From assembly GCF_019061305.1 (NCBI RefSeq), contig NZ_JAHQZT010000003.1, positions 151,179-215,178 of the forward strand: a stretch of DNA of 64,000 nucleotides. Reading direction: 5' to 3'. Each line of letters opens with the position of its first letter. Within the stretch, counting starts at the first letter, position 1. Below are positions 7,783 through 15,231 of this stretch, piece by piece. The notes beneath the pieces are model-generated. The model was not told where the DNA came from, ran no database searches, and saw nothing but the letters and a program-made list of their open reading frames with translations. Source of the DNA: Marinobacterium weihaiense. GTDB lineage: Bacteria > Pseudomonadota > Gammaproteobacteria > Pseudomonadales > Balneatricaceae. A program made the translations under genes and the position numbers.

Positions 7783-9876
7783 TTATGAACGCGGCACGTA
7801 ATGCAGCAGCTTCTCTCCGTCGTCATCGCTGTAGATACAACGGAAGCCCTTTTCCGCTGGCAACATGGCACATCCGGTCGCTTCCAGTTCCCCGGACGGG
7901 GTCCAGTTGTCTTCGCAGCTCTGTCGGCTTTCTGCCTTGGTTGTCTGGGTGCTGAAGACGTTGCCCTCCTGGCTCCAGGTATACTCGCTGCGGAAGCGTG
8001 CACAGCCACCTTCCAGATAACGGTAACTACCGGTATTGTCGGCACGGATATCGTCTTCTGCAAAAGCGTTGTCATCAATGCTGCAGTCGTAACTGGTGCC
8101 TGTTACGTGATAGCGGCCAACCGGGTTGATGCTGGCCTGGCTGGAGCCGTCCAGGCTGATCTGCACATCGGTGCTGAGGCCCTGTTCGATGATATCGAAG
8201 CGGTAATCCATACCGGCGCCCTGACTGCGCAGCATCTGTGATAGCTTGGCCCGGTTGACGCAGCCGTCGTGACGGCCGTAGCCAGTATCCATCTCACGTG
8301 CCACCTCACCGGGCAGCGCATCAATCAGGTCGGCGAAGCGTCCATAGTTGGCGCCCAGGCGTACCAGGCCGTTTGCATCCAGGCTTTCCTGCTTGAGCGC
8401 TTCGGCGGCCGTGCCGGCCTGTTCACCGGTGAAGGCTACCAGATGATCACCCTGCAGACCGGCTTTGAGGCTCAGGCCCGGTACGGCAAAGGACAGGTCG
8501 ACGTCGGTCAGCGTGCCATCGGTCGGGATCTGCAGCTGACGTCCGATGGGAGACATGGACAGCATGCCCAGCAGCGGCTGCGGGTTGCTGGTAGCGATAC
8601 TGAACAGGAAGTCGAGGTTTTTCGGCAGGCCGCGCTCACCCTCGAAATCGATGTTGTAGAGCGAGAAGCCAGCGCCCTGCGTGCCCTGTACCATGCCGGT
8701 GAACATGCCGGCCATGGCCGGGTTGGCGTTGCCCAGCTGGCGCTGCAAGCGTTGCAGCTCTTTGCACTGAGATGGGGTGGCCTTGGCCTTGTTGAGCAGA
8801 GTGGTGGCGGCCGGGATCAGGTTGTCTACATTCAGGCCCACCCCCAGGCCTAGGAGCTGCTGCTCGGAAGGTGCCGTATGACCCGGAATGTGGCCACGCA
8901 GGGAGGCCAGCGCCTCGACCACGTCTGCATTCTTGATTTCCAGTACCGTGCGACTGGTGGTGGCTGTGGCGCTCTGCGCGGTATTGCCCGCGACCATACG
9001 GGGGACCTGGCTGACCAGACTCAGTACTTCAGTGCGGCAGGCTTCATCCATGCGTGCGGTCGGCAGGGATTCGTCCTTGGCGCTCATCAGGGCCTTGAGG
9101 TCCTGCCCGAAGCCGTTGCTGTCTGGGGTCAGGAAGCCCTGTGCCAGGCGCTCCAGGTGCACCAGTGCCAGCATGCCGTTCTGGAAATCATAGGCTGTCT
9201 GCAGCTGGTCCAGTTCGCCACTGTCTGCCAGTGAACGCGCCGGCTTGATCAGCGCCATACGCGCCTGCTTGTCCGTATCCTGATCGAGGAAGTGGAAGGC
9301 GGTGAGGGTGGCAACGCCGTTGCGAACGTTGATTGCCAGTTCGAGGCTGTCCTCATTCTCCGGGGTCAGGCGCCACAGTTTGACGCTGGTATCGCCCAGG
9401 CTGATTTCCCGTGCGGTCAGGCCGCTGTCGGCGGAGGCCTGCTCCAGCACGTTCCAGAAGCGGGTTTCATCCTTCAGCCCAAAGCGGAGCACCGGTACCA
9501 TGCCGTCCATGTACACGGCCTGTGGCCGGGCCAAGTCGAGACCATAATGATCGACCATATCGCCATAGGTGTTGGCATTGCCCAGGAAGTCACGCAGCAG
9601 TGCTTTCGCAAAAGCCTCCTGAGGTGTCTCGTGGCGGCTTGACGATTCCAGTTCATCCAGCAGTTGTTTGACCTGAAACTGCGAATTGGCCAACAGCGGT
9701 AGCTGGCGCATCTGTTCAACTTGTGCCTGGTCAACCTGACCGCCGGCGTACAGCACGGTATCGGCCGGTACATACGCAGCCATCGGTTCGACACTGCTGC
9801 CGAACCAGCCCTGTTGCCATGCAAGACCCGCGCCTGCAGCGGCAACCAGCACCCCTGCACCTATCCACTTCTGCAT
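7783..9876 (-). CDS. Uncharacterised membrane-anchored or exported protein (697 aa)
   Basis: I cannot assign a family. The N terminus MQKWIGAGVLVAAAGAGLAW is a signal peptide or single membrane anchor, so the bulk should be periplasmic. Right after it comes YVPADTVLYAGGQ, a motif type seen near the start of some uncharacterised exported proteins. The long middle (about residues 50-560) looks like soluble alpha/beta repeats with many LARP/LADSG-like helices. The last 130 residues hold a cysteine-rich segment (YDCSID, GGCARF, SCEDNW, TGCAML, RCIYS), suggesting disulfides. The ATG has GGGAG at 7-nt spacing. It is monocistronic, divergent from the L,D-transpeptidase and convergent with parE. Confidence 0.75.
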   Translation of the reverse strand: MQKWIGAGVLVAAAGAGLAWQQGWFGSSVEPMAAYVPADTVLYAGGQVDQAQVEQMRQLPLLANSQFQVKQLLDELESSSRHETPQEAFAKALLRDFLGNANTYGDMVDHYGLDLARPQAVYMDGMVPVLRFGLKDETRFWNVLEQASADSGLTAREISLGDTSVKLWRLTPENEDSLELAINVRNGVATLTAFHFLDQDTDKQARMALIKPARSLADSGELDQLQTAYDFQNGMLALVHLERLAQGFLTPDSNGFGQDLKALMSAKDESLPTARMDEACRTEVLSLVSQVPRMVAGNTAQSATATTSRTVLEIKNADVVEALASLRGHIPGHTAPSEQQLLGLGVGLNVDNLIPAATTLLNKAKATPSQCKELQRLQRQLGNANPAMAGMFTGMVQGTQGAGFSLYNIDFEGERGLPKNLDFLFSIATSNPQPLLGMLSMSPIGRQLQIPTDGTLTDVDLSFAVPGLSLKAGLQGDHLVAFTGEQAGTAAEALKQESLDANGLVRLGANYGRFADLIDALPGEVAREMDTGYGRHDGCVNRAKLSQMLRSQGAGMDYRFDIIEQGLSTDVQISLDGSSQASINPVGRYHVTGTSYDCSIDDNAFAEDDIRADNTGSYRYLEGGCARFRSEYTWSQEGNVFSTQTTKAESRQSCEDNWTPSGELEATGCAMLPAEKGFRCIYSDDDGEKLLHYVPRS

Positions 9877-10008
9877 CCTTAGCTCCCTGTTTGGGTTGTT
9901 GTGCTGACAGGCACCACCGCATGGCCATCCCTGCCCGTATTCCAGGCGAGATCATAGCATCAACTGAAAACGGGCTATAGTGAATCTGAGGTGAAAGGGG
10001 GAGGTTGT

Positions 10009-11667
10009 ATGACCCATGCAGGAGCCTTGTACCGCCGGGCTTTGATACTGCTGTGCGGGCTGTTGCTGGCCTGGCCGGTATGGGCGCTGGGGCGGCCGTT
10101 GCAGCAATTGGTCGACGCGGGACGCCAGGGGCTGTTGCCGGGGGTGGAAATTCGGGACTGGAACACGCTGGAAAGGTTCTATGCCGCACGTGACTGGCAA
10201 ATGGTCTGGTCGGACCCTCAGGGGCGCCCTTACCGAGACCGCCAGCAGCCGCTGGTTGCCTGGATTGCGCTCTCGCATGAACATGGCCTGGACCCGCGCG
10301 ATTATGGTTATCGACGTCTGCAACTGGTGCCAGGGCAGCTGCGTCTTAGCAGCGAGGCATATTTGAATGATCTGTTGATGAGCCACGCCTTTATCGAGCT
10401 GGCGCGGGACTTCTCCGGCAGCCGTTTCTCGCTGGCACAGCATGACCCGCTCTGGCGCCTGCCGCCTCGAACGCTCGATGCCCAGGCTTTGCTGGAGCAG
10501 CTGGCGCGTGGCGCCCAGGTGGATACGCTGCTGCGTCGGTTGTTGCCGGTTGCGGGCGAGTATTGGCGGCTGGTGGAGCTGCATGTCGAGCTGGTGATGC
10601 AGGCGCAGCTGCCTTATATGCCGCCGGCTCTGCCTTCGGGCCTGTTGCGGGTGGGGGACCGGCATCCTGAACTGCCGTCTTTGCGCCATTGGCTACAGCA
10701 GCAAGGGTTGTTATCACGTCTGGCCGGCGAGACCGAGACTGGCTTGTACACGCCGGCATTAGCTGCGGCTGTGCGCCTGTACCAGCAACAGCAGGGGCTG
10801 GATGTGGACGGCATTTACGGCCCGGATACCCGTGCCGCCATGCTGTTCAGTCCACAGCAGAAGGTACAGCAGGCCCGTATCAATCTGGCGCGCTGGCGTG
10901 CTTTGCCACATGCCCTGGGGCGGCGCTATCTGCTGGTGCGCACGGCTGCTTTTACGTTGGACCTGGTCGAGTACAACGAGACCGTGCAGCGCCATGACAT
11001 TATCAGCGGCCGGCCCCAGCGCCCCAGCCCGTCCTTCAGCGCCAACATCGACCGCTTGATCATCAATCCACCATGGACTGTGCCGTTCCGACTGGCCGTG
11101 GAAGACCTGTTGCCCAAGCAGCAACAGGACGGTGAGTACTTCACTCGGCTGGGCATCGAGGTGCTGGCACAGCAGCAGGGACGGTGGCAGCCGGTTGCCC
11201 ATGACAGCATCGACTGGCAGGGACTGTCAAAACGCAACTTTCATTACCTGCTGCGCCAGCGTCCCGGGCCGGACAACAGTTTGGGGCGCTATCGTTTCGG
11301 CATGCCCAATCCGCACAGCATTTTTCTGCACGATACACCTCAGCAATCCCTGTTTTCGGCGCCCAGCCGGGCGTTCAGTTCCGGGTGTATTCGGGTCGAG
11401 GCCATCGAGCAGTTGGCGGCCCGTCTGGTCGATGAAGACGCGCTGGCAGAGGCGGTAAACGGGGAGGAGACTCACACGCTGCAGTTGAAGCACCCGCTGC
11501 CAGTGCACCTGGTGTACTTGACGCTGTGGGTCGATGAAGCGGGTGGAGTGCATTACCATCGTGATATCTACGGGCTGGATGCCCGTCTGGCGGCGGTGCT
11601 GGGACCGCCGCCACCACCGCCGGCTCAACAGCTCATGCACATGGCGCAAAGGGTACTGAAACACTAG
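10009..11667 (+). CDS. L,D-transpeptidase, YcbB/LdtD type
   Basis: These periplasmic enzymes form 3-3 (mDAP-mDAP) cross-links in peptidoglycan, bypassing PBPs. The 552-residue protein starts with a signal peptide (ALILLCGLLLAWPVWALG). It has a peptidoglycan-binding domain around residues 225-280 (LYTPALAAAVRLYQQQQGLD, DGIYGPDTRAAM) and a YkuD catalytic domain with FLHDTP and FSSGCIRVE, the cysteine of the latter being the nucleophile. ATG at 10009 was chosen because AAAGGGGGAGG sits just upstream; an in-frame GTG at 9991 is less likely. The next gene encodes a YcbK-type protein, the same pairing as ycbB-ycbK in E. coli. Confidence 0.92.
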   Translation: MTHAGALYRRALILLCGLLLAWPVWALGRPLQQLVDAGRQGLLPGVEIRDWNTLERFYAARDWQMVWSDPQGRPYRDRQQPLVAWIALSHEHGLDPRDYGYRRLQLVPGQLRLSSEAYLNDLLMSHAFIELARDFSGSRFSLAQHDPLWRLPPRTLDAQALLEQLARGAQVDTLLRRLLPVAGEYWRLVELHVELVMQAQLPYMPPALPSGLLRVGDRHPELPSLRHWLQQQGLLSRLAGETETGLYTPALAAAVRLYQQQQGLDVDGIYGPDTRAAMLFSPQQKVQQARINLARWRALPHALGRRYLLVRTAAFTLDLVEYNETVQRHDIISGRPQRPSPSFSANIDRLIINPPWTVPFRLAVEDLLPKQQQDGEYFTRLGIEVLAQQQGRWQPVAHDSIDWQGLSKRNFHYLLRQRPGPDNSLGRYRFGMPNPHSIFLHDTPQQSLFSAPSRAFSSGCIRVEAIEQLAARLVDEDALAEAVNGEETHTLQLKHPLPVHLVYLTLWVDEAGGVHYHRDIYGLDARLAAVLGPPPPPPAQQLMHMAQRVLKH

Positions 11668-11673
11668 TCAGGC

Positions 11674-11725
11674 TGTGTACAGCTGGGTAAAATCCACACA
11701 GATCTGTTTGTATTGTGTACAGCTG
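11674..11725 (+). repeat. Direct repeat of TGTGTACAGCTG, 40 bp apart
   Basis: Two identical 12-mers, at 11674-11685 and 11714-11725, lie in the 76-bp gap between the L,D-transpeptidase and the DUF882 gene. In the second copy the sequence extends to the palindrome TACAGCTGTA. The 40-bp phasing is close to four helical turns, so a pair of operator sites is plausible. Confidence 0.4.
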
Positions 11726-11743
11726 TAAACATCTGAGGTGACC

Positions 11744-12334
11744 ATGCTGTTAACCCCCCGCCGGCGCAAGCCGGGTGCCACTGCGGAGCCGCGCTGCCGT
11801 CAGCGCCGACGTCTGCTGGGCGGCATCGCCGGAGCCGCGACCCTGCTGCATCTGCCCAAGGCGCATGCCAACATCCAGCCGCTGTTTGGTCGCGAGCTGC
11901 GCTTCGACCATCTGCATACCGGTGAGCGGCTGCACACCACCTACTGGGCCCAAGGCGATTACGTCCGCGACAGCCTGGCGGACATCAACCACCTGCTGCG
12001 TGACTTCCGGACCGGCGAGGAGCACCCGATTGATCCGCGTCTGCTGGACCTGCTGCACCGACTCAAGCAGCAAAGCGGCAACGACAACCCGTTCCAGATC
12101 ATCTCTGGCTACCGTTCGCCCCGCACCAATGCCCGGTTGCGAGCTGCCAGCAACGGCGTGGCCCAGAAGAGTCTGCACATGCAGGGCCAGGCGCTGGACA
12201 TTCGCCTGCCCGGCACGCCGCTCAAGGAGCTGCACCGTCTGGCCTGTGATGCCAAGGTGGGCGGGGTCGGGCTGTACACCCGTTCCAACTTCATCCACAT
12301 CGATACCGGGCGGGTGCGCTACTGGGGCGGCTGA
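11744..12334 (+). CDS. YcbK/DUF882 family exported protein, M15-peptidase-like
   Basis: DUF882 proteins resemble D-Ala-D-Ala carboxypeptidase/peptidase M15A folds and are thought to act on peptidoglycan in the periplasm. This 196-residue protein has a probable Tat signal (RQRRRLLGGIAGAATL, cleavage after KAHA). Zinc-site-like motifs are visible: ISGYRSPRTNARLR, SLHMQGQALDIR and NFIHIDTGRVRYWGG. The ATG at 11744 has TGAGGTGA in front. It follows the L,D-transpeptidase. Its last 16 bp overlap the 3' end of the convergent TlpA-type gene. Confidence 0.88.
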   Translation: MLLTPRRRKPGATAEPRCRQRRRLLGGIAGAATLLHLPKAHANIQPLFGRELRFDHLHTGERLHTTYWAQGDYVRDSLADINHLLRDFRTGEEHPIDPRLLDLLHRLKQQSGNDNPFQIISGYRSPRTNARLRAASNGVAQKSLHMQGQALDIRLPGTPLKELHRLACDAKVGGVGLYTRSNFIHIDTGRVRYWGG

Positions 12335-13140
12335 GGCTCCCGAATGGTGGCCAGGCGGTCCTTCAGGCTGGCCACCGACAGCTCGCCCAGGTGCGAATCG
12401 CGCAACTGTCCGCTGGCATCAATGAACAGCGTGGTGGGCAGGGCACGCGAGCCGTAGTGCTCGCCGAGCAGGTTCTGTTGATCGAGCAGCACATGCTCCA
12501 GTTCCACTTCCAGCTCCCGCAAGAACGCGTTGACCGTGGCGCCATCCTCCCCCAGATTGGCAAACAGGAAAGTGACCTGCGGGTAATCATGCTGGGCCTG
12601 TTCCAGCACCGGCATCTCGCGCACGCAGGGGGGGCACCAGCTGGCCCAAACATTGAGCACGATGGGCCGGCCGGCAAAATCCTGCAGATTGACGGGCAGC
12701 CCCTGGGGCGTCATCAGTGCCATGTCCGGCAAGGCGCGGGTACTGCTTTGGATCTGCGCCAGGGGAATGGCCGTGCTGCCCCAAGTGATTCCGCCACACA
12801 GCAGCGCAATGCCAAGCGAGCGGCGCAGCTCCGGCTGACGCCAGGTGTAAACCAAGGCAGCCAGCGCTCCGGTCAGTACACCACTGAGCCACCAGAAACC
12901 GCCATCGCGAATGTCGATGATCTGCAGCGGATCGGCCAGATAGTCGCTGCCAAAGCGCAGCACAAAGCCGAGACGGGCGCCGACCAGCGCCAGCAACACG
13001 ATAGTGATCAGTGCCGCTTCCGGGTTGCGACCTCCGCGCCGGCTGCTGATCCAACCGGCGAAAAGGGCAACGGCCACGGCGATCATGATCAACAGGCGGT
13101 CCAGTGACAGGGCAAAGGGCCCCAGGGCCAGGGATTGCAT
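12319..13140 (-). CDS. Membrane-bound TlpA-type thioredoxin with Lgt-like N-terminal helices
   Basis: The 273-residue protein has about four hydrophobic helices in residues 5-135, with a stretch (GARLGFVLRF, FWWLSGVLTGALAAL) recalling prolipoprotein diacylglyceryl transferase. A thioredoxin domain of the TlpA/DsbE type follows from about residue 140, with the redox motif WASWCPPC near residue 168 and the cis-proline in SRALPTTLFI. By analogy it should hold its thioredoxin domain in the periplasm and reduce disulfides, for example in cytochrome c maturation. It is unlikely to be a working Lgt because the rest of that enzyme is absent. AGGAG precedes the start. It is convergent with, and overlaps by 16 bp, the DUF882 gene. 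Confidence 0.83.
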   Translation of the reverse strand: MQSLALGPFALSLDRLLIMIAVAVALFAGWISSRRGGRNPEAALITIVLLALVGARLGFVLRFGSDYLADPLQIIDIRDGGFWWLSGVLTGALAALVYTWRQPELRRSLGIALLCGGITWGSTAIPLAQIQSSTRALPDMALMTPQGLPVNLQDFAGRPIVLNVWASWCPPCVREMPVLEQAQHDYPQVTFLFANLGEDGATVNAFLRELEVELEHVLLDQQNLLGEHYGSRALPTTLFIDASGQLRDSHLGELSVASLKDRLATIREPQPPQ

Positions 13141-13192
13141 GGTATGTCTCCTATAATACGGGCACAGAGGTTGACCCCGTGCCGGCGCGGAT

Positions 13193-13252
13193 GTTCAGTC
13201 GGGCTGCGTTCAGTCGGACTGCGTTCAGTCGGACTGCGTTCAGTCGGGCTTC
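13193..13252 (+). repeat. Four tandem copies of a 15-bp unit
   Basis: The unit GTTCAGTCGG(G/A)CTGC occurs at 13193, 13208, 13223 and 13238 with two variable positions; copies 2 and 3 are identical. The array fills the leader between the divergent TlpA-type gene and the LEA-type lipoprotein gene. Because 15 is a multiple of three, every frame stays open through it, but no convincing start suggests that it is translated. Confidence 0.9.
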
Positions 13253-13300
13253 AGCCGTTGGCCGGTCCAATACCGTTTTGTTGTCAACGAGGATATCCGC

Positions 13301-13777
13301 ATGTGGCCGCGATTTCAGTTATTGCCCTTGATGCTGTTTGCCGTACTTCTGTCCGGTTGTGCCGGACTGCAGCCCGGTTATGATGCGCCCACTCTGGAAG
13401 TGACGGGCGTGCGCTTGGACCCTGAGGCCGCGTCGGGCATGCCCCGTTTCCTGATCGGGCTGCGCGTGATCAACCCCAACCGCCGGGCGCTGCAGCTGGA
13501 CGGTGTCAGCTATAACCTGTACCTGCAGAATCAGCGTGTGCTCAGCGGGGTGAGTTCAAAGATCCCGCAGGTGGCGGGCTACAGTGATCGAAATTTCGAG
13601 GTGGCCGCCTCGCCTGCCCTGTTCGGCAGCATGCGCCTGCTGGTGGATCTGATGAATCAGCCGCAGCTGGACGCGTTGGAATATCGGGTTGAGGCCAAGC
13701 TCGATGGCGGCGGGCTGCAGTGGCCGGTGCGGGTTGAGGACAGGGGCCGGCTGTCGCTGGGGCCGACCGCGCGTTAA
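13301..13777 (+). CDS. LEA type-2 (WHy domain) lipoprotein
   Basis: A 158-residue lipoprotein with signal MWPRFQLLPLMLFAVLLSGC, the lipobox LSGC supplying the acylated cysteine. The rest resembles the LEA14/WHy beta-sandwich: LEVTGVRLDP, FLIGLRVINPNRRALQLDGV and SYNLYLQNQRVLSGV. Such proteins are linked to desiccation or stress tolerance in plants; the bacterial role is unclear. The residue after the cysteine is Ala rather than Asp, so outer-membrane sorting is expected. The start follows a GAGG at about 8 nt. It overlaps the convergent ChaN-like gene by 4 bp. Confidence 0.85.
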   Translation: MWPRFQLLPLMLFAVLLSGCAGLQPGYDAPTLEVTGVRLDPEAASGMPRFLIGLRVINPNRRALQLDGVSYNLYLQNQRVLSGVSSKIPQVAGYSDRNFEVAASPALFGSMRLLVDLMNQPQLDALEYRVEAKLDGGGLQWPVRVEDRGRLSLGPTAR

Positions 13778-14652
13778 CCCTTGCCGTGTCCCTGGGCGGC
13801 CAGTTCGGCACAGTAATCCTTGACGGGCAGCGCCGTCGTGAACAGCAGGTAATCGGCCGGCGGCAGGCCGTCCACGGCATTCGGCACGTAGTGGAGCGGA
13901 TCAGTGCCGTTGTCGACTGGGATCATCAGGATACTGAGGGCCGGTACCTGCTGTAGCCAGCGGGGAATGCCCAGATCCCGACGGGCATGGATGGTACCGG
14001 TCAGCATGATGCCGATGCGTTGTGGCTGCTGGTGCTTGATAAGCTGTGCTGCCATTTGTTGGTCGCGTGCCAGCTGGACTTGGCGCATACCGTTCAGTGA
14101 CTGGCGCGGCAGCTGTCCACAGTGGCTTTCGAACAGCAGGTCGCGCATGTACACCGCGTGTGACTCGCCCAGATCACCCCGGGGAGCACCTTCGGCATAG
14201 GCCTGACGCTGCTCGTCGCGGGTCAGGTCGGCACCAACCACGGCGGTGGCGCGGGCCAGGGCCGTGTTGACCACCTCGCCATACAGGCGCCAAGGCCAGC
14301 CCGGTTGCCACTGCAGAGCCTCGGGCAGGACGTCGTCGCGTCCCAGGGCCGCATCCAGCAGGCGCTGCTGGCTGTGATCGGCCATTTCCAGCGCCACCGC
14401 GCCGAGTTGGTCACGCTGTGACAGGGCCTGTATCCAGTCTGCCTGAATACGATGATGCTCGGGATGGTCGTGCTGCTCGCCCAACAGTACCCAGCCGCCG
14501 CGGGGCAGTTGCTCCAGCAGGTCGTGCTGGCTGACAAACTGCTGTTGGGCCACGGACCACAAGCGTCCCTCCAGTGTGGCATCGGCGTGAGCCAGAGGTA
14601 CTGCCAGAGGTACGATCAGCAGCATCAACAGAGCCGACAGGCGTGTTTTCAT
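13774..14652 (-). CDS. ChaN-like periplasmic protein
   Basis: ChaN proteins bind haem as a dimer and are implicated in iron uptake; the fold belongs to the Tiki/EreA-like group. The 292-residue protein has a cleavable signal (ALLMLLIVPLAVPLAHA) rather than a lipobox, so it should be soluble in the periplasm. The family signatures are VLLGEQHDHPEHHRIQ near residue 55, VALEMAD near residue 85, and LTGTIHARRDLGIPRWL in the C-terminal part. No iron transporter is nearby, so haem handling is inferred only from the family. It starts inside the stop codon of the gene encoding the 109-residue protein, implying translational coupling. Confidence 0.83.
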   Translation of the reverse strand: MKTRLSALLMLLIVPLAVPLAHADATLEGRLWSVAQQQFVSQHDLLEQLPRGGWVLLGEQHDHPEHHRIQADWIQALSQRDQLGAVALEMADHSQQRLLDAALGRDDVLPEALQWQPGWPWRLYGEVVNTALARATAVVGADLTRDEQRQAYAEGAPRGDLGESHAVYMRDLLFESHCGQLPRQSLNGMRQVQLARDQQMAAQLIKHQQPQRIGIMLTGTIHARRDLGIPRWLQQVPALSILMIPVDNGTDPLHYVPNAVDGLPPADYLLFTTALPVKDYCAELAAQGHGKG

Positions 14653-14978
14653 GAAGCCCCCCGAGAGCTGGAGACATCCAGGTAGTCACGGGAAATCACG
14701 CTTTCCAAGGCGTTGACGGCGGCGACCAGCTCGTCAAAGGTTTCACGGCGCTGCCTGAGGGCCGCCACCTGCTCCGGCGAGGGCATCTGGCCATCGGCTT
14801 CATTGGCCAGCGCCAGTAGCTCTGCCACATATTCGGCCCGCGCATGCGCAACCAGCGTCAGGACCGGCTTGAGATCCTCCAGACTGAGCTGGGGGAATCT
14901 CGGGTTGATGATGTCACGGTTGATGTCGCGGCGCTGCCGGTCCAACTCCAGCAGTAGGCGGTTGTTATCGGTTGACAT
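14649..14978 (-). CDS. Small helical protein of unknown function (109 aa)
   Basis: I do not recognise the family. From the ATG at 14978 (AGGAT in front) the protein reads MSTDNNRLLLELDRQRRDIN, rich in Leu, Glu, Arg and Ala, and looks entirely helical, possibly coiled coil, with no signal peptide or cysteine. It is translationally coupled to the ChaN-like gene (overlapping stop and start), so it may be a cytoplasmic partner or just an operon neighbour. An upstream in-frame start at 15059 would add an unconvincing N terminus. Confidence 0.65.
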   Translation of the reverse strand: MSTDNNRLLLELDRQRRDINRDIINPRFPQLSLEDLKPVLTLVAHARAEYVAELLALANEADGQMPSPEQVAALRQRRETFDELVAAVNALESVISRDYLDVSSSRGAS

Positions 14979-15231
14979 GGCGGTATCCTCGCTAAGGTCC
15001 TGATCTGAATCTAGCACATGGAGACGCCCGCCGAGGAGCCCTGCTGTGTGGGCGGACAATCAATGTACTGATGCAGGCCGGGTATTCGATCACTTGCTGC
15101 AGCCGGGGCCGGTGAACGGATGCGCAACAGGCACCGAGCTGGCATACTCCTGCCCTAACCGGCTGGCCGGTACGGCATCCGTTTCGGGGGCTTGCCCGTG
15201 CTGGCGGCATCCAGTGTTCAAGGACCAGTTG

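Noticed and set aside
13104..13331. Plus-strand frame encoding repeated AFSRT units across the 15-bp array
   Set aside because: The peptide repeat is a by-product of a tandem repeat whose length is a multiple of three. Its start lies inside the TlpA-type gene, and it overlaps the LEA-type lipoprotein start.
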